A DNA stretch of 64,000 nucleotides, taken from positions 1-64,000 of the forward strand of contig JAIYAW010000003.1 in assembly GCA_027488835.1 (NCBI GenBank), read 5' to 3'. Positions 63,682-64,000 of this stretch are shown here, piece by piece. Each line of letters begins with the position of its first letter. The stretch's first letter is position 1. The translations under genes were made by a program, and so were the position numbers. Under the pieces are notes generated by a model that was given only the letters and a program-made list of their open reading frames with translations, had not been told where the DNA came from and ran no database searches. The stretch comes from Bacteroidota bacterium (GTDB lineage Bacteria; Bacteroidota; Bacteroidia; NS11-12g; UBA955).

Positions 63682-64000
63682 ATGAATTTAAGTAATCTAA
63701 AACCTGCTGCAGGTTCTGTAAAAAACCGTAAAAGAATTGGTCGTGGACAAGGTTCTGGTAGAGGTGGTACTTCTACAAAAGGTCATAAAGGTGCTCAATC
63801 TAGAACTGGTTATTCTCGTAAAATCGGTTTTGAAGGTGGTCAAATGCCATTGCAACGTCGTATTCCAAAGGGCGGATTTAAAAACATTAACCGTGTAGAA
63901 TACGCTTCTGTGAATTTAGATGTTTTGCAACAACTTGCTGAAAATTTGAATATCAGCAAAATTGATCGCCAACTATTGATTGACAAAAATTTAATTCACA
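63682..64000 (+). CDS. rplO: 50S ribosomal protein L15 (cut by the window end)
   Basis: The first 106 residues are present: MNLSNLKPAAGSVKNRKRIG, then the glycine-rich RGQGSGRGGTSTKGHKGAQSR and FEGGQMPLQRRIPKGGF. The frame is still open at 64000, leaving roughly 40 residues missing. It lies 4 bases after rpmD. secY would be expected next. Confidence 0.97.
   Translation, partial: MNLSNLKPAAGSVKNRKRIGRGQGSGRGGTSTKGHKGAQSRTGYSRKIGFEGGQMPLQRRIPKGGFKNINRVEYASVNLDVLQQLAENLNISKIDRQLLIDKNLIH

Noticed and set aside
1-64000. Insertion sequence, prophage or genomic island
   Set aside because: No transposase, integrase or phage genes, no tRNA-flanked attachment repeats, and gene style is uniform throughout.

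Overview
The window is a low-GC chromosomal segment of a Bacteroidota bacterium. The evidence is type IX secretion (T9SS) and gliding genes (sprA, porZ, porQ, gldA/F/G), T9SS-type C-terminal sorting domains, a class III glutamine synthetase, and many Bacteroidota-type promoters (TAnnTTTG) in front of genes. The order cannot be fixed from the sequence; a marine or freshwater Flavobacteriales-like or Chitinophagales-like gliding lineage fits. I see no tRNA, rRNA, CRISPR array, insertion sequence or prophage.

Layout. 1-492: the end of a T9SS cargo gene, a terminator, and a 366-base gap with tandem mini-hairpins and a 32-base direct repeat. 493-6062: a short 3-hydroxyacyl-CoA dehydrogenase, RidA, a heme c/copper monooxygenase fusion exported by T9SS, a DUF3467 protein with a PaaN-type aldehyde dehydrogenase, and a YceI lipoprotein. 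6149-12429 (minus strand): a compact probable operon kup, DPP-IV peptidase, bcp, gpsA, cobalamin adenosyltransferase. 12661-21532 (plus strand): glnN, trxB, a secreted BNR-repeat protein, a PpiD/SurA-like foldase, a phosphoglucose/phosphomannose isomerase and a metallo-beta-lactamase-fold hydrolase.

21522-36848 (minus strand) is the T9SS/gliding core: ribF and an M23 peptidase, then gldA-gldF-gldG-ruvA-sprA-porZ, tightly packed and plausibly one 13.4-kb transcription unit. It builds the SprA translocon and PorZ attachment component plus the Gld ABC transporter. 36889-39387 (plus) holds porQ, cmk and tpiA. 39451-43965 encodes a 1504-residue exported protein I cannot assign, the most attractive unknown here. 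43962-45892 (minus) carries truA and a 3-oxoadipyl-CoA-type thiolase. 46026-50546 (plus) has a DUF3298 protein, a small membrane protein, a heme-type TonB receptor and yebC, and 50619-51791 (minus) a DUF1573 protein.

52060-64000 is the str/S10/spc ribosomal superoperon (rpsL-rpsG-fusA-rpsJ through a truncated rplO), in canonical order but without tuf between fusA and rpsJ.

A striking global feature is initiation. At least ten genes have a perfect TAnnTTTG -7 element only 4-10 bases before the start codon, which implies leaderless or nearly leaderless mRNAs. A few genes (rplP, rpmC, rplR and the 1504-residue protein) instead have a clear Shine-Dalgarno sequence at exactly 7-base spacing. No single obviously novel defence or biosynthetic system was found. 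The best leads are the 1504-residue protein, the leaderless pattern, the covarying hairpin array at 197-261 and the single T9SS/gliding gene block.
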